This document shows, one piece after another, positions 29,101 to 36,032 of a stretch of 64,000 bases of DNA (its first letter is position 1; each line of letters begins with the position of its first letter). Below the pieces are notes generated by a model. It was not told the DNA's origin. It worked only from the letters and a program-made list of their open reading frames with translations, and made no database searches. Position numbers and translations under genes: made by a program. Source of the stretch: Doryteuthis pealeii (Eukaryota > Mollusca > Cephalopoda > Myopsida > Loliginidae); the NCBI GenBank assembly GCA_023376005.1, contig CM042150.1, positions 72,283,349 to 72,347,348 of the forward strand. Direction: 5' to 3'.

Positions 29101-30519
29101 AAAGTTTGATTTCAACAGGCAACTCAACTATATGATTGAGTGACAAAGTTAACCCGATCATTATGAAAATAATGGCATAATTCAGCTAAGCATTAGCCCA
29201 ATTTTCTTAACAAGTTTTGAAACAATCAAAATAATTTAAAAATTACTACCCAAAAATTATGATTCATTTTTTAAAATTTATTATTGAAAATTACAGTAAT
29301 AACCTCGATTCCATTAAAGATTAACGATTCCATGAATCCAGAAAATTGAACACACTAAATATTTAATCATTGGGAATGTTCAAATTGCAGAGAGAAAACT
29401 ACAAAAATTACTTTTGAATTTTAAGAAAATAAATTACATTTTCAAAGAACATTATTTAGGTCTTGAAATTTTTGAATTTGAAATTTAAAAAAAATTCTTA
29501 TGATGTGGTCTTCTGGATTTATCTTTCTAGAAATGTAAAAAAGTGTTAAGTGTTCTGTGTTATTATCGCCCTTGGCTGGGATTGAACCTGCAGCTTAGAG
29601 ATGATTGTCGCTTAGAACTGTATTAACTCAACTTTTATATCCGTTGCGCCATGAAGAAGGAAGTTACTTGATAAGTAACTGAAACTCACTAGAAAGTGAG
29701 CAAACTGTAGAATGCTCCTTGATCCATTAGCAAAACCAACTCCATGATTGTTTTGTTATGATTGTTTTTGAATTGTTATGTAATTGGTTTTGGGGTCATC
29801 AGGATAGAATGTGCACTATTTCAGGGTCTTCCGCTTAATGGTTTTATTTTCACACCAGCCCCCCCCACACACACACACACACACTCACACACTGTTGGAA
29901 AAAATGGTCATTCCACTCTTCCAATTTATTTTCCCTTCCTTAGGGAAAATGTCTGTTTCTTTCTTCCATACATTTTCACTCTCTTGGGGAAAATGTCTAA
30001 GATAGACTTATACCTAATAAGTCCCTGTGCTGTGGGCTTGAGCTTCTAAGACATCTAATCTCAGACTGTCCTCTCCTAACCACAAAGAAAAAGCCCATGT
30101 CTGTTTTTCACTGAAGCCATACAAAAAGAAGCTGAATTTCTTTCTTCCTTCCTCACTTCCTGTTGTTTGCACCTCCACACATCTTTCCGGAAGTAGGGTT
30201 GTTGTCTCCCTTTCTTTCTTTTTCCTCCCTTTTCATTTCTTCAAGACCTCTCTCTTTCTCCCTCTCTCTAGCACCATGGTTAAAGAGAGGAGGAAGGCAG
30301 AAACACAAAGTGGTGGTAAGAGAGGTAGATGGCTAACCTGTTCCCTCGCATTCGCAGTTGTAGTAGTAAGCGCTCTTGACTGACTCAAATTCACTTTTCT
30401 TCCACTCAGCTGTGACGTCACATCTCCACTGCCAAATAAGTGAAAACAAAAGACATTTTCATGAGTAAAAAGTTATTTTTTCTTTTTTTAAAGATACATC
30501 ACAATACACACACACACAC

Positions 30520-30571
<52 letters not shown>

Positions 30572-31282
30572 CCATTATAATCTTTGCAGATGGTTGCATG
30601 TTTGATGATTTTCCATAATTACTTTAAATCTTCTTTATTGTAGGTTCCTAAGAACCAAGTCATGGATACGGTAGAGTTGTTACGTCTACCTCGGCAGAGA
30701 AATATTTCTCTAAAATTCTTGGCACGTTACTTCTTGAGTAAGTTTTTTGCTTAATTAATTTGGTTATAGTACATGTATAACTAAATGAAACTAGCTAGAA
30801 CAGTTGAGATGTGTATTAATATTTTAATGTACAAAGAAATTTTTTTTGTAATTTTAAAATAAGAAATCTTTTATCTAAATATTTTTATGCTGTTTGTATG
30901 TACCACCATTTAAGAATTCTAGTTTTATATTCTTGTGTTTAGCTCTCAAATTTCCTTATTAATTGTGAATATTGATGTTAAAATGGTAATGTTTCTATTA
31001 TTAACCTGTTGGTTAAATTCAAGTTAGATAATTGCCATTATCATGTAATAAAATTTATATGAATGTTTTTTATTCTTTCCAGAAATAGACATTCAGTCTT
31101 ATACACATGATTCTATTGAAGATGCCCGTAGTGCTCTGCGTCTCTATTATCTTTATGAGGAGCTGGCAAAAGATGAAGATGAGCATATAAAAAATATTAT
31201 CAAAGAACTATATGAGTTTGGACGTAAAGTTCAATGGAAATTGCCTTTCCCTGAAAATTTACCAGAACCAACATTTTTATAG
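853..31282 (+). CDS. PAN2: PAN2, poly(A)-specific ribonuclease catalytic subunit (C-terminal 14 exons; 5' end outside window)
   Basis: PAN2 with PAN3 shortens mRNA poly(A) tails in the cytoplasm at the start of deadenylation. Exons: 853-1002, 7452-7681, 9697-9848, 11251-11357, 12799-12897, 12995-13122, 15667-15790, 17256-17453, 21809-21899, 22381-22535, 23749-23834, 24422-24659, 30644-30737, 31083-31282. All introns are GT-AG and the phases chain without conflict, giving 2052 coding bases (683 residues plus TAG). Exons 1 to about 9 encode the UCH-like pseudo-protease domain with CxC and CxxC zinc pairs; exons 10-14 encode the DEDD exonuclease with DAEF, a KKDF aspartate and HDSIEDAR. The order and wording of motifs match animal PAN2 throughout. 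The N-terminal WD40 region and first exons lie upstream. Introns total about 28 kb and are filled with transposons. The exon calls are by eye, without transcript data. Confidence 0.95.
1003..1622. other. PAN2 intron, left flank of the copia element
   Basis: AT-rich intron with no ORF or structured repeat that I can recognise, ending at the copia target-site duplication. Confidence 0.6.
1628..1769 (-). repeat. Copia 3' LTR
   Basis: Direct repeat of 5984-6117, both orientable as TGTTGATTATGAG...CTATTGACA on the minus strand. The sequence TTGCA just inside the element resembles the target duplication, so the inner boundary could be shifted by five bases; the second copia copy, whose LTR ends CCACA, supports this boundary. 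Confidence 0.8.
1775..3260 (-). pseudogene. Copia reverse transcriptase and RNase H
   Basis: RT pieces in order: [20 protein letters not shown] (fingers), [20 protein letters not shown] (first catalytic Asp), [18 protein letters not shown], and [11 protein letters not shown] at the place of the YVDD box, which is damaged. RNase H follows at about 2265-1775 with [16 protein letters not shown] and [20 protein letters not shown]. Three frame changes separate the pieces. Confidence 0.85.
3600..4461 (-). pseudogene. Copia integrase
   Basis: Contains VVYMDLKEY and [15 protein letters not shown] around the first catalytic Asp, then [15 protein letters not shown] with the catalytic Glu, and a C-terminal segment [20 protein letters not shown] followed by HPRQLMKV. 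The core is split by a frameshift between about 4219 and 4177. Confidence 0.8.
4460..5080 (-). pseudogene. Copia protease region
   Basis: Reads [19 protein letters not shown], where DSA corresponds to the aspartic protease active-site turn, then [18 protein letters not shown], the C-terminal landmark of this copia lineage. A cysteine cluster ([12 protein letters not shown]) near 4470-4450 belongs to the zinc-binding region in front of the integrase. Confidence 0.75.
5136..5901 (-). pseudogene. Copia gag-like coding region (frameshifted)
   Basis: Starts at the ATG at 5901-5899 ([11 protein letters not shown]) and reads through [16 protein letters not shown] and a KLDTLF segment, typical of the copia nucleocapsid precursor (UBN2-like). 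The frame breaks near 5500 and continues to an [12 protein letters not shown] end, a decayed CCHC zinc knuckle in which the first cysteine is tyrosine. Confidence 0.75.
5984..6117 (-). repeat. Copia 5' LTR with adjacent primer-binding site
   Basis: Direct repeat of 1628-1769. On the minus strand the bases immediately after it read TTGGTAGC; TGGTAGC is complementary to the GCTACCA 3' end of initiator tRNA-Met, the usual copia primer, though the match beyond about ten bases is poor. Confidence 0.8.
6123..7451. other. PAN2 intron, right flank of the copia element
   Basis: AT-rich intron. Apart from a short CA/TA stretch near 6740-6765, I see nothing structured in it. Confidence 0.6.
7452..7681 (+). 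CDS. PAN2: PAN2 exon with acidic Ser/Glu-rich insert; donor chosen by phase
   Basis: Acceptor TTTTCAG ends at 7451. A donor-like GTAAAA lies at 7636 but would leave the wrong phase for the next exon. The GTATGT at 7682 gives a 230-base exon leaving two bases, which joins the next exon in frame (DKF then [10 protein letters not shown]). The encoded segment contains an acidic, serine-rich stretch ([19 protein letters not shown]), probably a flexible loop inside the UCH-like domain. Confidence 0.85.
7860..8060 (-). repeat. tRNA-related SINE-like fragment (family S1, copy 1)
   Basis: Shares the order of GAGTCTATCC, CTGAGGTG..GC.ACACCTAC, TTTACAGCACAGAT and GGGGACCG with the copy near 12290-12480. 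On the minus strand, CAGTCAGTAGA (A-box-like) is followed by GGGTTTGATAAC (B-box-like) with short spacing, suggesting a degenerate tRNA-Lys-type head. Confidence 0.5.
8587..8656. repeat. 36-bp tandem duplication with internal dyad
   Basis: Two copies of ATAAGAAACGGAAGCAC.GTTT..., starting at 8587 and 8623. Each copy contains GAAACGG facing CCGTTTC or its near match, so each could form a small hairpin. Lies in a PAN2 intron. Confidence 0.7.
9697..9848 (+). CDS. PAN2: PAN2 exon with CxC zinc half-site
   Basis: Acceptor TTTCAG ends at 9696; donor GTTATG at 9849. It encodes [20 protein letters not shown], where RCRCG is the first zinc-binding pair of the UCH-like domain, followed by TNLSYP typical of PAN2. 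152 bases; leaves phase 1. Confidence 0.92.
10411..10442. repeat. (TA)n microsatellite
   Basis: Uninterrupted alternating T and A in the PAN2 intron after exon 9697-9848. Confidence 0.9.
11024..11099. repeat. Perfect 28-bp inverted repeat with 20-bp spacer
   Basis: Left arm 11024-11051 and right arm 11072-11099 are exact reverse complements, reading through TTATAATTAGGGATCTGAAT and its inverse. Intronic in PAN2. Confidence 0.9.
11251..11357 (+). CDS. PAN2: PAN2 exon with CxxC zinc half-site
   Basis: Acceptor after a long T tract (TTTTTTTCAG ends 11250); donor GTAAGT at 11358. It encodes [10 protein letters not shown], then [12 protein letters not shown], whose CxxC pairs with RCRC of the preceding exon. 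Leaves phase 0. Confidence 0.93.
11765..12010 (+). repeat. Possible solo LTR or LTR fragment
   Basis: A locally GC-richer block in an AT-rich intron, with AATAAAGG near 11939 followed by a short pyrimidine-rich tail, resembling an LTR polyadenylation region. No terminal repeats or target duplication were identified, so this is tentative. Confidence 0.3.
12290..12480 (-). repeat. tRNA-related SINE-like fragment (family S1, copy 2)
   Basis: Same landmarks as 7860-8060. The minus strand carries GGTTCGGTAGAGCATTCAGC, close to a tRNA A box, then AAGGTTCTACCGGTCC. The small ORFs crossing it are incidental. Confidence 0.5.
12799..12897 (+). CDS. PAN2: PAN2 exon (UCH-like domain strand)
   Basis: Acceptor TTTAG ends 12798; donor GTAATC at 12898; 99 bases, phase 0. 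It encodes [20 protein letters not shown] and FWRTQLQ, matching the LPDIL..NC..FWR core of PAN2. Confidence 0.93.
12995..13122 (+). CDS. PAN2: PAN2 exon encoding a CCCH-type zinc finger
   Basis: Acceptor CTCCAG ends 12994; donor GTAAGT at 13123; leaves phase 2. It encodes a basic stretch and [16 protein letters not shown], which fits C-x5-C-x4-C-x3-H spacing of an RNA-binding CCCH finger. It sits within the UCH-like domain between the FWR strand and the VPVGLRLSL strand. PAN3 is the complex subunit known for a CCCH finger, so this one is noteworthy. Confidence 0.9.
13390..15130 (-). pseudogene. Degenerate LTR-retrotransposon pol (RT, RNase H, integrase end)
   Basis: Read right to left on the minus strand: [15 protein letters not shown], a decayed RT segment; [20 protein letters not shown] then RGWDDM and [25 protein letters not shown] with [11 protein letters not shown], an RNase H-like core; then [14 protein letters not shown], an integrase C-terminal motif; and an acidic tail to 13392. 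Many stops and frameshifts. It is a Ty3/gypsy- or BEL-type pol; I cannot decide which. It fills most of the intron between exons 12995-13122 and 15667-15790. Confidence 0.6.
15199..15340 (+). repeat. tRNA-derived SINE (family S2)
   Basis: GGAGGTGCTCG precedes an A box TGGCATAATGG at 15211-15221; a B box GAGTTCAAATCC lies at 15254-15265. Spacing and sequence fit an RNA polymerase III promoter of a tRNA-derived SINE. A short A-run follows near 15336-15345. Too degenerate and lacking a cloverleaf to be a true tRNA gene. Confidence 0.75.
15667..15790 (+). CDS. PAN2: PAN2 exon (UCH-like domain)
   Basis: Acceptor TTTCAG ends 15666; donor GTTAGT at 15791. It encodes an acidic linker and then the hydrophobic strand [15 protein letters not shown]. 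Joins in phase 2, leaves phase 0. Confidence 0.92.
15791..17255. other. PAN2 intron without recognised features
   Basis: AT-rich; no coding similarity or repeat structure recognised on either strand. Confidence 0.6.
17256..17453 (+). CDS. PAN2: PAN2 exon (C-terminal UCH-like fold)
   Basis: Acceptor TTGAAG ends 17255; donor GTAAGT at 17454; 198 bases. It encodes [27 protein letters not shown] and [15 protein letters not shown], closely matching the animal PAN2 segment equivalent to the pseudo-catalytic His region of ubiquitin hydrolases. Confidence 0.95.
18180..18208. repeat. (AT)n microsatellite
   Basis: Alternating AT run in a PAN2 intron. Confidence 0.85.
18310..20510 (+). pseudogene. Degenerate LINE (RT and RNase H of a Jockey/I-like non-LTR retrotransposon)
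   Basis: Plus-strand fragments in order: an RT piece reading [20 protein letters not shown] near 18400, then [20 protein letters not shown] and YKFLGIIF near 18590-18675, [20 protein letters not shown], and [16 protein letters not shown] near 18880. An RNase H start, [12 protein letters not shown], lies near 19270. The piece between KGRLP and NGFKISKTK is missing, which removes the catalytic YxDD box. Full of stops. Inserted in the PAN2 intron after exon 17256-17453. Confidence 0.7.
20886..21696. repeat. Foldback element, family F1 (copy 2)
   Basis: Same 25-bp termini as 128-636 (GGTAATTCCATGTCAAATCA at the left and its near inverse at 21671-21696). The interior carries two direct copies of TCAATTTTTCTGAAATT.TGTCC (near 20931 and 21340) and an inverted third near 21610, a nested foldback structure. 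Confidence 0.75.
21809..21899 (+). CDS. PAN2: PAN2 exon (domain junction)
   Basis: Acceptor TTTTTTAG ends 21808; donor GTAAGG at 21900; leaves phase 1. It encodes [20 protein letters not shown], the end of the UCH-like domain and start of the linker to the exonuclease. Confidence 0.93.
22381..22535 (+). CDS. PAN2: PAN2 exon with exonuclease motif I (DAEF)
   Basis: Acceptor CCTTTCAG ends 22380; donor GTGAAA at 22536. It encodes [15 protein letters not shown], where D and E of DAEF are the first two metal ligands of the DEDD exonuclease. Leaves phase 0. Confidence 0.95.
22672..23121. mobile_element. Palindromic MITE with 8-bp target duplication
   Basis: Arms 22681-22888 and 22903-23112 are near-perfect reverse complements with a 14-bp loop. 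The ends read GGTTAAATC and GATTTAACC. CATCTTTT occurs on both sides (22672-22679 and 23114-23121), an 8-bp target-site duplication like that of hAT-type elements. No coding capacity. Lies in the PAN2 intron after exon 22381-22535. Confidence 0.85.
23134..23163 (+). repeat. Poly(T) tract
   Basis: About 30 consecutive T just downstream of the palindromic element; could be an insertion-tail remnant on the minus strand or simple slippage. Confidence 0.8.
23749..23834 (+). CDS. PAN2: PAN2 exon (exonuclease domain)
   Basis: Acceptor TTCATTAG ends 23748; donor GTAAGT at 23835; leaves phase 2. It encodes [19 protein letters not shown], matching the TIKPSQMSVARITC-type segment of PAN2. Confidence 0.94.
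24422..24659 (+). CDS. PAN2: PAN2 exon with exonuclease motif II/III
   Basis: Acceptor GTCAACAG ends 24421; donor GTGAGT at 24660. It encodes [37 protein letters not shown] and [13 protein letters not shown]; the Asp of KKDF is the third acidic ligand. Phase 0 out. Confidence 0.95.
25188..25253. repeat. Intronic hairpin
   Basis: TTTCCAATTTCATCTGC and GCAGATGAAATCGGAAA face each other across eight T, flanked by GTTTCTTTCC and GGAAAGAAAC. Part of a dispersed repeat seen again near 46040-46160. Confidence 0.6.
25520..25925 (+). pseudogene. Ty3/gypsy-type RT fragment
   Basis: Plus-strand reading with frameshifts: [43 protein letters not shown], then in another frame a segment equivalent to the FCTDYRKVN and PIPRIDD region of gypsy RTs. 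The element is truncated on both sides; the following 200 bases to about 26350 are GC-richer and may be related but are not recognised. Confidence 0.65.
26350..26640. other. PAN2 intron with TA-rich stretch
   Basis: AT-rich intron; TA-rich microsatellite at about 26610-26641 and nothing else recognised. Confidence 0.5.
26641..27200. repeat. Dispersed repeat family D1 (copy 1)
   Basis: AGAGTTGGGCTGTTTGGCAA through ATTACCAAAAATTAGAGAAT and on to GGGTTTTCAACATTTGCTCA matches, in reverse orientation, 38390-39195. Part is also shared with 46310-46460. The ATTACCAAAAAT.AG.GAATT and AATGAAATTTTCA core is related to the arms of the palindromic element at 22680-23113. Confidence 0.7.
27820..28710. 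repeat. Diverged relative of the palindromic MITE
   Basis: 27826-27960 resembles one arm of 22681-23112 (ATTACCAAAAATCAGGGAAT, AATGAAATTTTCAGTGTTGA, TTTTTTTCAGGTCCCTTAAC). 28585-28700 resembles the opposite arm in inverted orientation. The arms are separated by about 620 bp, so this may be an old, expanded copy or two partial copies. Confidence 0.55.
29550..29655 (-). repeat. tRNA-derived SINE head (family S3, copy 1)
   Basis: On the minus strand TGGCGCAACGG (A box, 29641-29651) is followed by CAGGTTCAATCCC (B box, 29578-29590), with tRNA-like spacing. Same family as 38590-38700. Confidence 0.7.
29869..29896. repeat. (CA)n microsatellite
   Basis: CACACACA run preceded by a C tract, intronic in PAN2. 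Confidence 0.85.
30413..30420. promoter_or_regulatory. Palindromic CRE-like site
   Basis: TGACGTCA lies at the end of a 250-bp stretch that is markedly less AT-rich than the surrounding intron and strongly pyrimidine-rich. This matches the full CREB/ATF consensus, but there is no other evidence of a promoter here. Confidence 0.35.
30504..30570. repeat. (CA)n-(TA)n microsatellite
   Basis: Compound CA then TA repeat about 75 bases upstream of the penultimate PAN2 exon. Confidence 0.9.
30644..30737 (+). CDS. PAN2: PAN2 exon (exonuclease domain)
   Basis: Acceptor TTGTAG ends 30643; donor GTAAGT at 30738; leaves phase 1. It encodes [20 protein letters not shown] and [10 protein letters not shown], matching the PKDQV.DTV.LF segment. 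The preceding intron is about 6 kb of repeats. Confidence 0.94.
31083..31282 (+). CDS. PAN2: PAN2 last exon with exonuclease motif HDSIEDA and stop
   Basis: Acceptor CTTTCCAG ends 31082. It encodes [20 protein letters not shown], the DEDDh signature in which His and the last Asp complete the active site, then a short C-terminal tail ending PEPTFL and TAG at 31280-31282. Confidence 0.95.
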
Positions 31283-31347
31283 CAAAAATCCTTTAAAAAA
31301 AAAAAGATTTTTTAAAAATTTAGTTTTTATATTTTATATGTTTACAA

Positions 31348-31353
31348 AATAAA
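31348..31353 (+). terminator. PAN2 polyadenylation signal
   Basis: AATAAA lies 66 bases after the PAN2 stop codon, in an AT-rich stretch followed by T-rich sequence. A further AATAAA occurs near 31490 and could serve as an alternative. Confidence 0.6.
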
Positions 31354-31979
31354 ACTGAAATTTTACATAAATCTTTGTTTTTCTCATCATGCTGATATAT
31401 TTAATGTTTTTCTCAGTAATATATAAACACTGATTTCAATTTATAAAACTAATTATTTTAGTTTTAATTTCTGAATGTATTTAATGTTTAAATAAATCAT
31501 TAAAGCATTTAGTTTGATAAAATTATTTTTTTTACTAGTTACGCTAAATTTACAAAAACTTTTGTAATTGCTGTTTCTCTTTTTGAATTTGACTTGATAA
31601 GTCAGTTGTTTTTATATTATTGTTCAAATTTCCCATTGTTTGTCCTTTCAACTTTTTCCTATTCCTGTTACAACTTATATCTTTCTATCAGCTGGTATAA
31701 ATGGTTTTAAAAAAATCTATAGAGCAACTTTAAGAAATCAGATTTAACATATAACAAAGAAGAAATTCTTCTTCTTCTGAATTCATCATCTGTAGGCAGC
31801 ATCTATGAAGATGTGAAAATTGAGTATTTTGGTTTTCTCCTAAAAGGCATAGAAGGATTCCAAATGATAAATGAGGAAATGTTTCAAGTTTGGCATACCT
31901 ATGGGTTGGAGAGAACAAAAGAACCACATGGTTAACATAAAGGGCATTAATGGACATAATTGGATTAATGGACATATCC

Positions 31980-33290
31980 TGATCTAGCTTGGCAAAACAA
32001 CCTGTTGCATACTCAGTTGAAATACCAGTCCCATCATTCATTCATCTTGAAGATCACCCTGAGGAAGATGAATCTTTTATTCCAGCTGTAGAAAGTGTAG
32101 CTAACAGGAACATGGTTACTCAGGCATATGTAGGAGGTTACAGAAAACAACACATAAACATAGTAATTTTCAGTCAAGCCTCAAGGTTTTTATTACTCAC
32201 TCACCCAGTGTCCAGTAAGGGAGAGAAATACTGGTTGATCTTTTCTAATATAAATCCCTTCATTCTAACTATCCCACAACTTACAGGACTAGCTGACAAC
32301 TCCTCTGCAACTTTTCATGGGACCCCACCTCCATCCAACTTCTTTCTTTGTCTCTAGAATTTGACTAACTTCCACCTGTTGTGTCTGGGGGAAGGAACAT
32401 ATCCATTTCCTGTTCTTCTGGTGTTTCGACACTTGCACAAAAAATTTAGAACTTCCGGTTTTTATCTAGTCATTTTACATACCAATAGATAATCCCCCGT
32501 GACTCACTGACCTACAATAGGTGCTATGACCTGACTCAAATTGTCAACTGGTCACTCATAAGCACTTTGCTAAAAACATTCTTAAATTTTCTATAAGCCA
32601 TTTAATTACATAACAGACAGAAACTCATGGGCAAAGTGACAGTGATTTTGAAGGAACCTCATCAGTGGCACAAGTGTTTTAGTCAGCTGGAGTTTAATGG
32701 CCTCATGAGGGAGCTAAATCTCTTGAAGAAATCAGTAGACTTGTTGAAAATAACTTATTACAACCGAGAACCAAAATCACATCGCAAAAGAGAAAGATTT
32801 ACCTTTTCTTAGGGCAAAGGATTTTGTTTATTTGCAATGATATTCAAGGCTTGCTGATGAAAATGGGCCTATCAAAATTATGCCAAGTGAATAGCACTTA
32901 TTCATAGATAGTTCTAAGCTTGGCTTAAAATATGCTTTTATTCAATCGCAACAAATATGGATCAATCCTAATTGGTCAGTCAACTAAGATGACTAAAGTG
33001 CAAAGAATAATTACCATGGTCTTACAGAAGCTATCACACCACAATCTCCAGTTGTTAATCTGTTTGGATCTTAATAGTCAACTTTCTCCTCAGTCAGCAG
33101 AGTGGATACACGAAGTATCATTGCTTGAATAGTAGATCTATGGATGAGCACTGGGTGAGAAAACATGGTGGTTGGAGAAAAGAATATAATTGCAGAAGCA
33201 TTGGTTGACAGAGATTATATCATTTTACCACAATTGCACATAGTTTTATTGAAACAATTTGTAAAGGCTTTGACTACATATGCAATAATT
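31980..33290 (+). pseudogene. Degenerate copy of a multi-copy invertebrate protein family
   Basis: Plus-strand fragments: LVENNLLQPRTKITSQKRK near 32730, FIDSSKLGLKYA near 32900, NKYGSILIGQSTKMTK near 32945, VVGEKNIIAEALVDRDYIIL and LPQLHIVLLKQFVKALT near 33165-33275. I recall this motif series (FIDSSK, VPVGHS..MKE, LPPLHIKLGLMK..VKA) from highly repeated uncharacterised proteins in arthropod and mollusc genomes, probably mobile-element derived. The upstream ORF at 31989 may or may not belong to it. Many stops. Confidence 0.5.
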
Positions 33291-33601
33291 GTCCAGTTCT
33301 GTGTACAGAAAAGCTAAAGATGGGCAGCAGTTCAGTTTCCAAGATTCAATGAGGCATGGTCTTTGTTTATTCTAGTTGTAAGGAATTATTTTGGAAACTA
33401 TAAAGCAGATAATTACTCTGAATATGAAAACCATGCTTGTTTCCTTTCATTCTTCATCCCTCATCTTGTACTTGATAAAATAATTTCTCATTGGTTTTTT
33501 ACTTCTGAGGTGAGTTTATGAATCCACCATTAGAACTATTTTCCTTCTGAGAATCAGTTTCATCTGGTGTAGAATATTTATGAGTATCATCATCCTCATC
33601 C

Positions 33602-34464
33602 ACAGTATTATGACACAATGTATGGCTGCACGTGTTGTGATATGCAACATGCAGTGTGTGTGCGGTTATGAGATAGACAAGCCACATATAGGTATATGTA
33701 TATATGTGCATGTAGATCAGAGACATTAGAGGTAGTGGATTGTGTGTGTATCTATATATGTATGTATAAATAAATGTATATGTGTATAAGTGCCAATAGA
33801 AGGTCAGATGATCATTAAAATAAGGTAGAGACTTAGAATAGCAGACAAAATGTCTGGATATACACAAAGTTGAAAGTTAGATGGAGGTCAAGATAGTAAT
33901 AAAAAGGCAGGAATCAACTGTTGGTGTCTCTTTAAACAGGGATTTTCAAATCCCGGGGAAATCTCAGAGGAAGGAGATTTGAAAGTGAGATTTGAGAAGT
34001 AGGAGGTAACAGTGGGAAATTTGAAAGTCAAACACGTCAGATTGACTTTTAGCAGAGACCAATTGAGCTCAGATCACAAAAGCAGCAGAGGTCCTGACTG
34101 GACAGAGGGGGTAGGGGCTCCCCTTCTTGGCTCAACAGATACCCATAGCAGCGATAGGATGACTGAAGGATAAGGATCTTGAGTTGTATGTCTCTCTTTG
34201 ACTCATTTTTTGGATGTTCACCTGTCTTGTCTTTGTTGTTATTCAATCCTCTCTCTTTGTGGTTGATTGTTTTCCTTTTTGGCAGCGAAAAATGCTTCTG
34301 CCCCCCCCCCCCCCGAAGCGTTTTCGTCAAAGACACAAGTGGAGGTCCTGAGACTTGCAGATGACGAGATGGCCAAGATAAGCAGAAATGTGCATGAGAG
34401 GTGCAAAGATGTGCAGCAGACACATGCAGAGAGGTCTTTGGGTCCGCCAAAGGTTTACAGTATT
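33602..34464. mobile_element. 847-bp nested insertion with 8-bp flanking repeat
   Basis: Sequence absent from the first copia copy (33610-34456) is bounded by ACAGTATT at 33602-33609 and 34457-34464. It contains TG-rich sequence, a segment with repeated GAGATTTGA motifs, and a C tract at about 34301-34314. It could be a solo LTR or a non-autonomous DNA element; no clear terminal inverted repeats were seen. Confidence 0.65.
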
Positions 34465-35504
34465 CATAGATGGTTCTTCATCTCCAGTCTTATATTCCGA
34501 TCTCTTTTCGCCCAAGTACATATTACTACTGTCCTTCACTTTCATTAATTGGCATGGATGAACATGATAATAAGCTCCTCCATGGTACCAATACAGTTGT
34601 CCTTCTTTCCCAAGAACAACTGCACGACCTTTCCAACCTTTAAAATCTTTTCTGTGATAATAAACTTTATCACCATTATCATACATCACATCTGAATAAG
34701 TACGTACCTTATGTCTGAGTCCTGATCCTTTCACTTGACTCTGCTGCAATATAATTTTGTCTGGCACTGTGTAAGGCTTCCATGTTCTGACGTATAATAT
34801 CACTAGATGAATTCTCCACAGCTGGAAGTTTATCCTCTAAAATTGATGGAAGGTTAGGGTTAACTCCAAATACTAATTGGTTTAGATTAAAACTGCCATT
34901 ATTTTGTAAGGTGCCCATGCAAGTGCAAGTTTTGGTTCACATTTCACATCTGCCATATGTTTTGTAAAATGCCTCTGCCAATATCCAATTATGGCATTCT
35001 ACAATCCCGTTGCTAAATGGTGACTCATCTGCTGTTGTTGCAGTTTCTATATAAAGTTTTTTTATTCATTTCCCTGTATTTTTCATTTGAAAATTCTCCT
35101 CCATTGTCACTTAAAAACTTTCTAGGAGCACCAAAATAAGACACCCATCTTTGATAAATGTTTTGCACAATTTTGTCTTATTGTTTAGAAAACACTAAAC
35201 AAACTACAGAATATCTTGTGGCAGAATCAATCATATGCAAAATCCATTTTATTGTGAATATTTTTTTAAAGTCCAAACACACAACTTGGTTAAATCTATC
35301 AACCATAGGCATGACTACAATTGGACATAATGGTACACGTTTATATTTCATACATACTTCACATGAATCGCAACATTCTTTCACAAGCTTACACAACTTT
35401 TCTTTTGAGGCATGGGAAAATTGTCTGTATAGCTTCATTGCCTTTTTTCTTTTCTCTTCCTGTGTTAAGGTTTGTACAAAAGTAGTGTGTAACACCACAG
35501 ACAC
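34465..35504 (-). pseudogene. Integrase region of the second copia copy
   Basis: Reads [34 protein letters not shown] and [15 protein letters not shown], the zinc-binding and first catalytic segments. After a gap and frameshifts it continues with LVFGVNPNLPSILEDKLPAV and [20 protein letters not shown]. Confidence 0.8.
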
Positions 35505-35940
35505 TCAATTCACCCTGCCTGTGAAATGATAAATTTGTAAGTTGAATACAGTAGTGGCCTGATGAGGTGCAAACCAAATCTATCATATCATCTATAACCT
35601 TTGCTATAACATTCACAAAATTAAAAATAATTCCAGCTTTCTTCATAGATGTTTTAATAGCAATGGAATTTTATTATCCACTATACAGGACTCAAACATA
35701 ACCTTTTTTCTGCCAATCAGTGCTGGAAATTTTAATTTCCTAGTTGCAGTAACCTTAACTCCATCTGCAAACTTGAATGCTATCTCAGTGAAAAAATATT
35801 CAACTAAGTATTTGTCTTGATCAGACATAGCATCAATAAAAACGTCCAGCCATGTTTTACCGGTGACAGTTTTTGTACAGCACTATCCAATATGCCCATT
35901 CCAAAAGTCTCTTTAACCAACCCGGAAGCATGGAGTTCTG
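35389..35940 (-). pseudogene. Protease region of the second copia copy
   Basis: Reads [40 protein letters not shown] and MKKAGIIFNFV across three frames, homologous to 4589-5080. The active-site DSA is retained but the surrounding frame is broken. Confidence 0.75.
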
Positions 35941-36032
35941 TGTTAAATAATCTTGAGACGCAGTATAGGTGGCAATGTATAAAACAAAACAATATAAATT
36001 ATCCCACAACTGGGTCTCGGTCTGCTAGCAAT

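Noticed and set aside
29762..30049. 95-residue ORF spanning a CA repeat
   Set aside because: The Pro/Thr/His run is a microsatellite translation, and the rest has no recognisable similarity.
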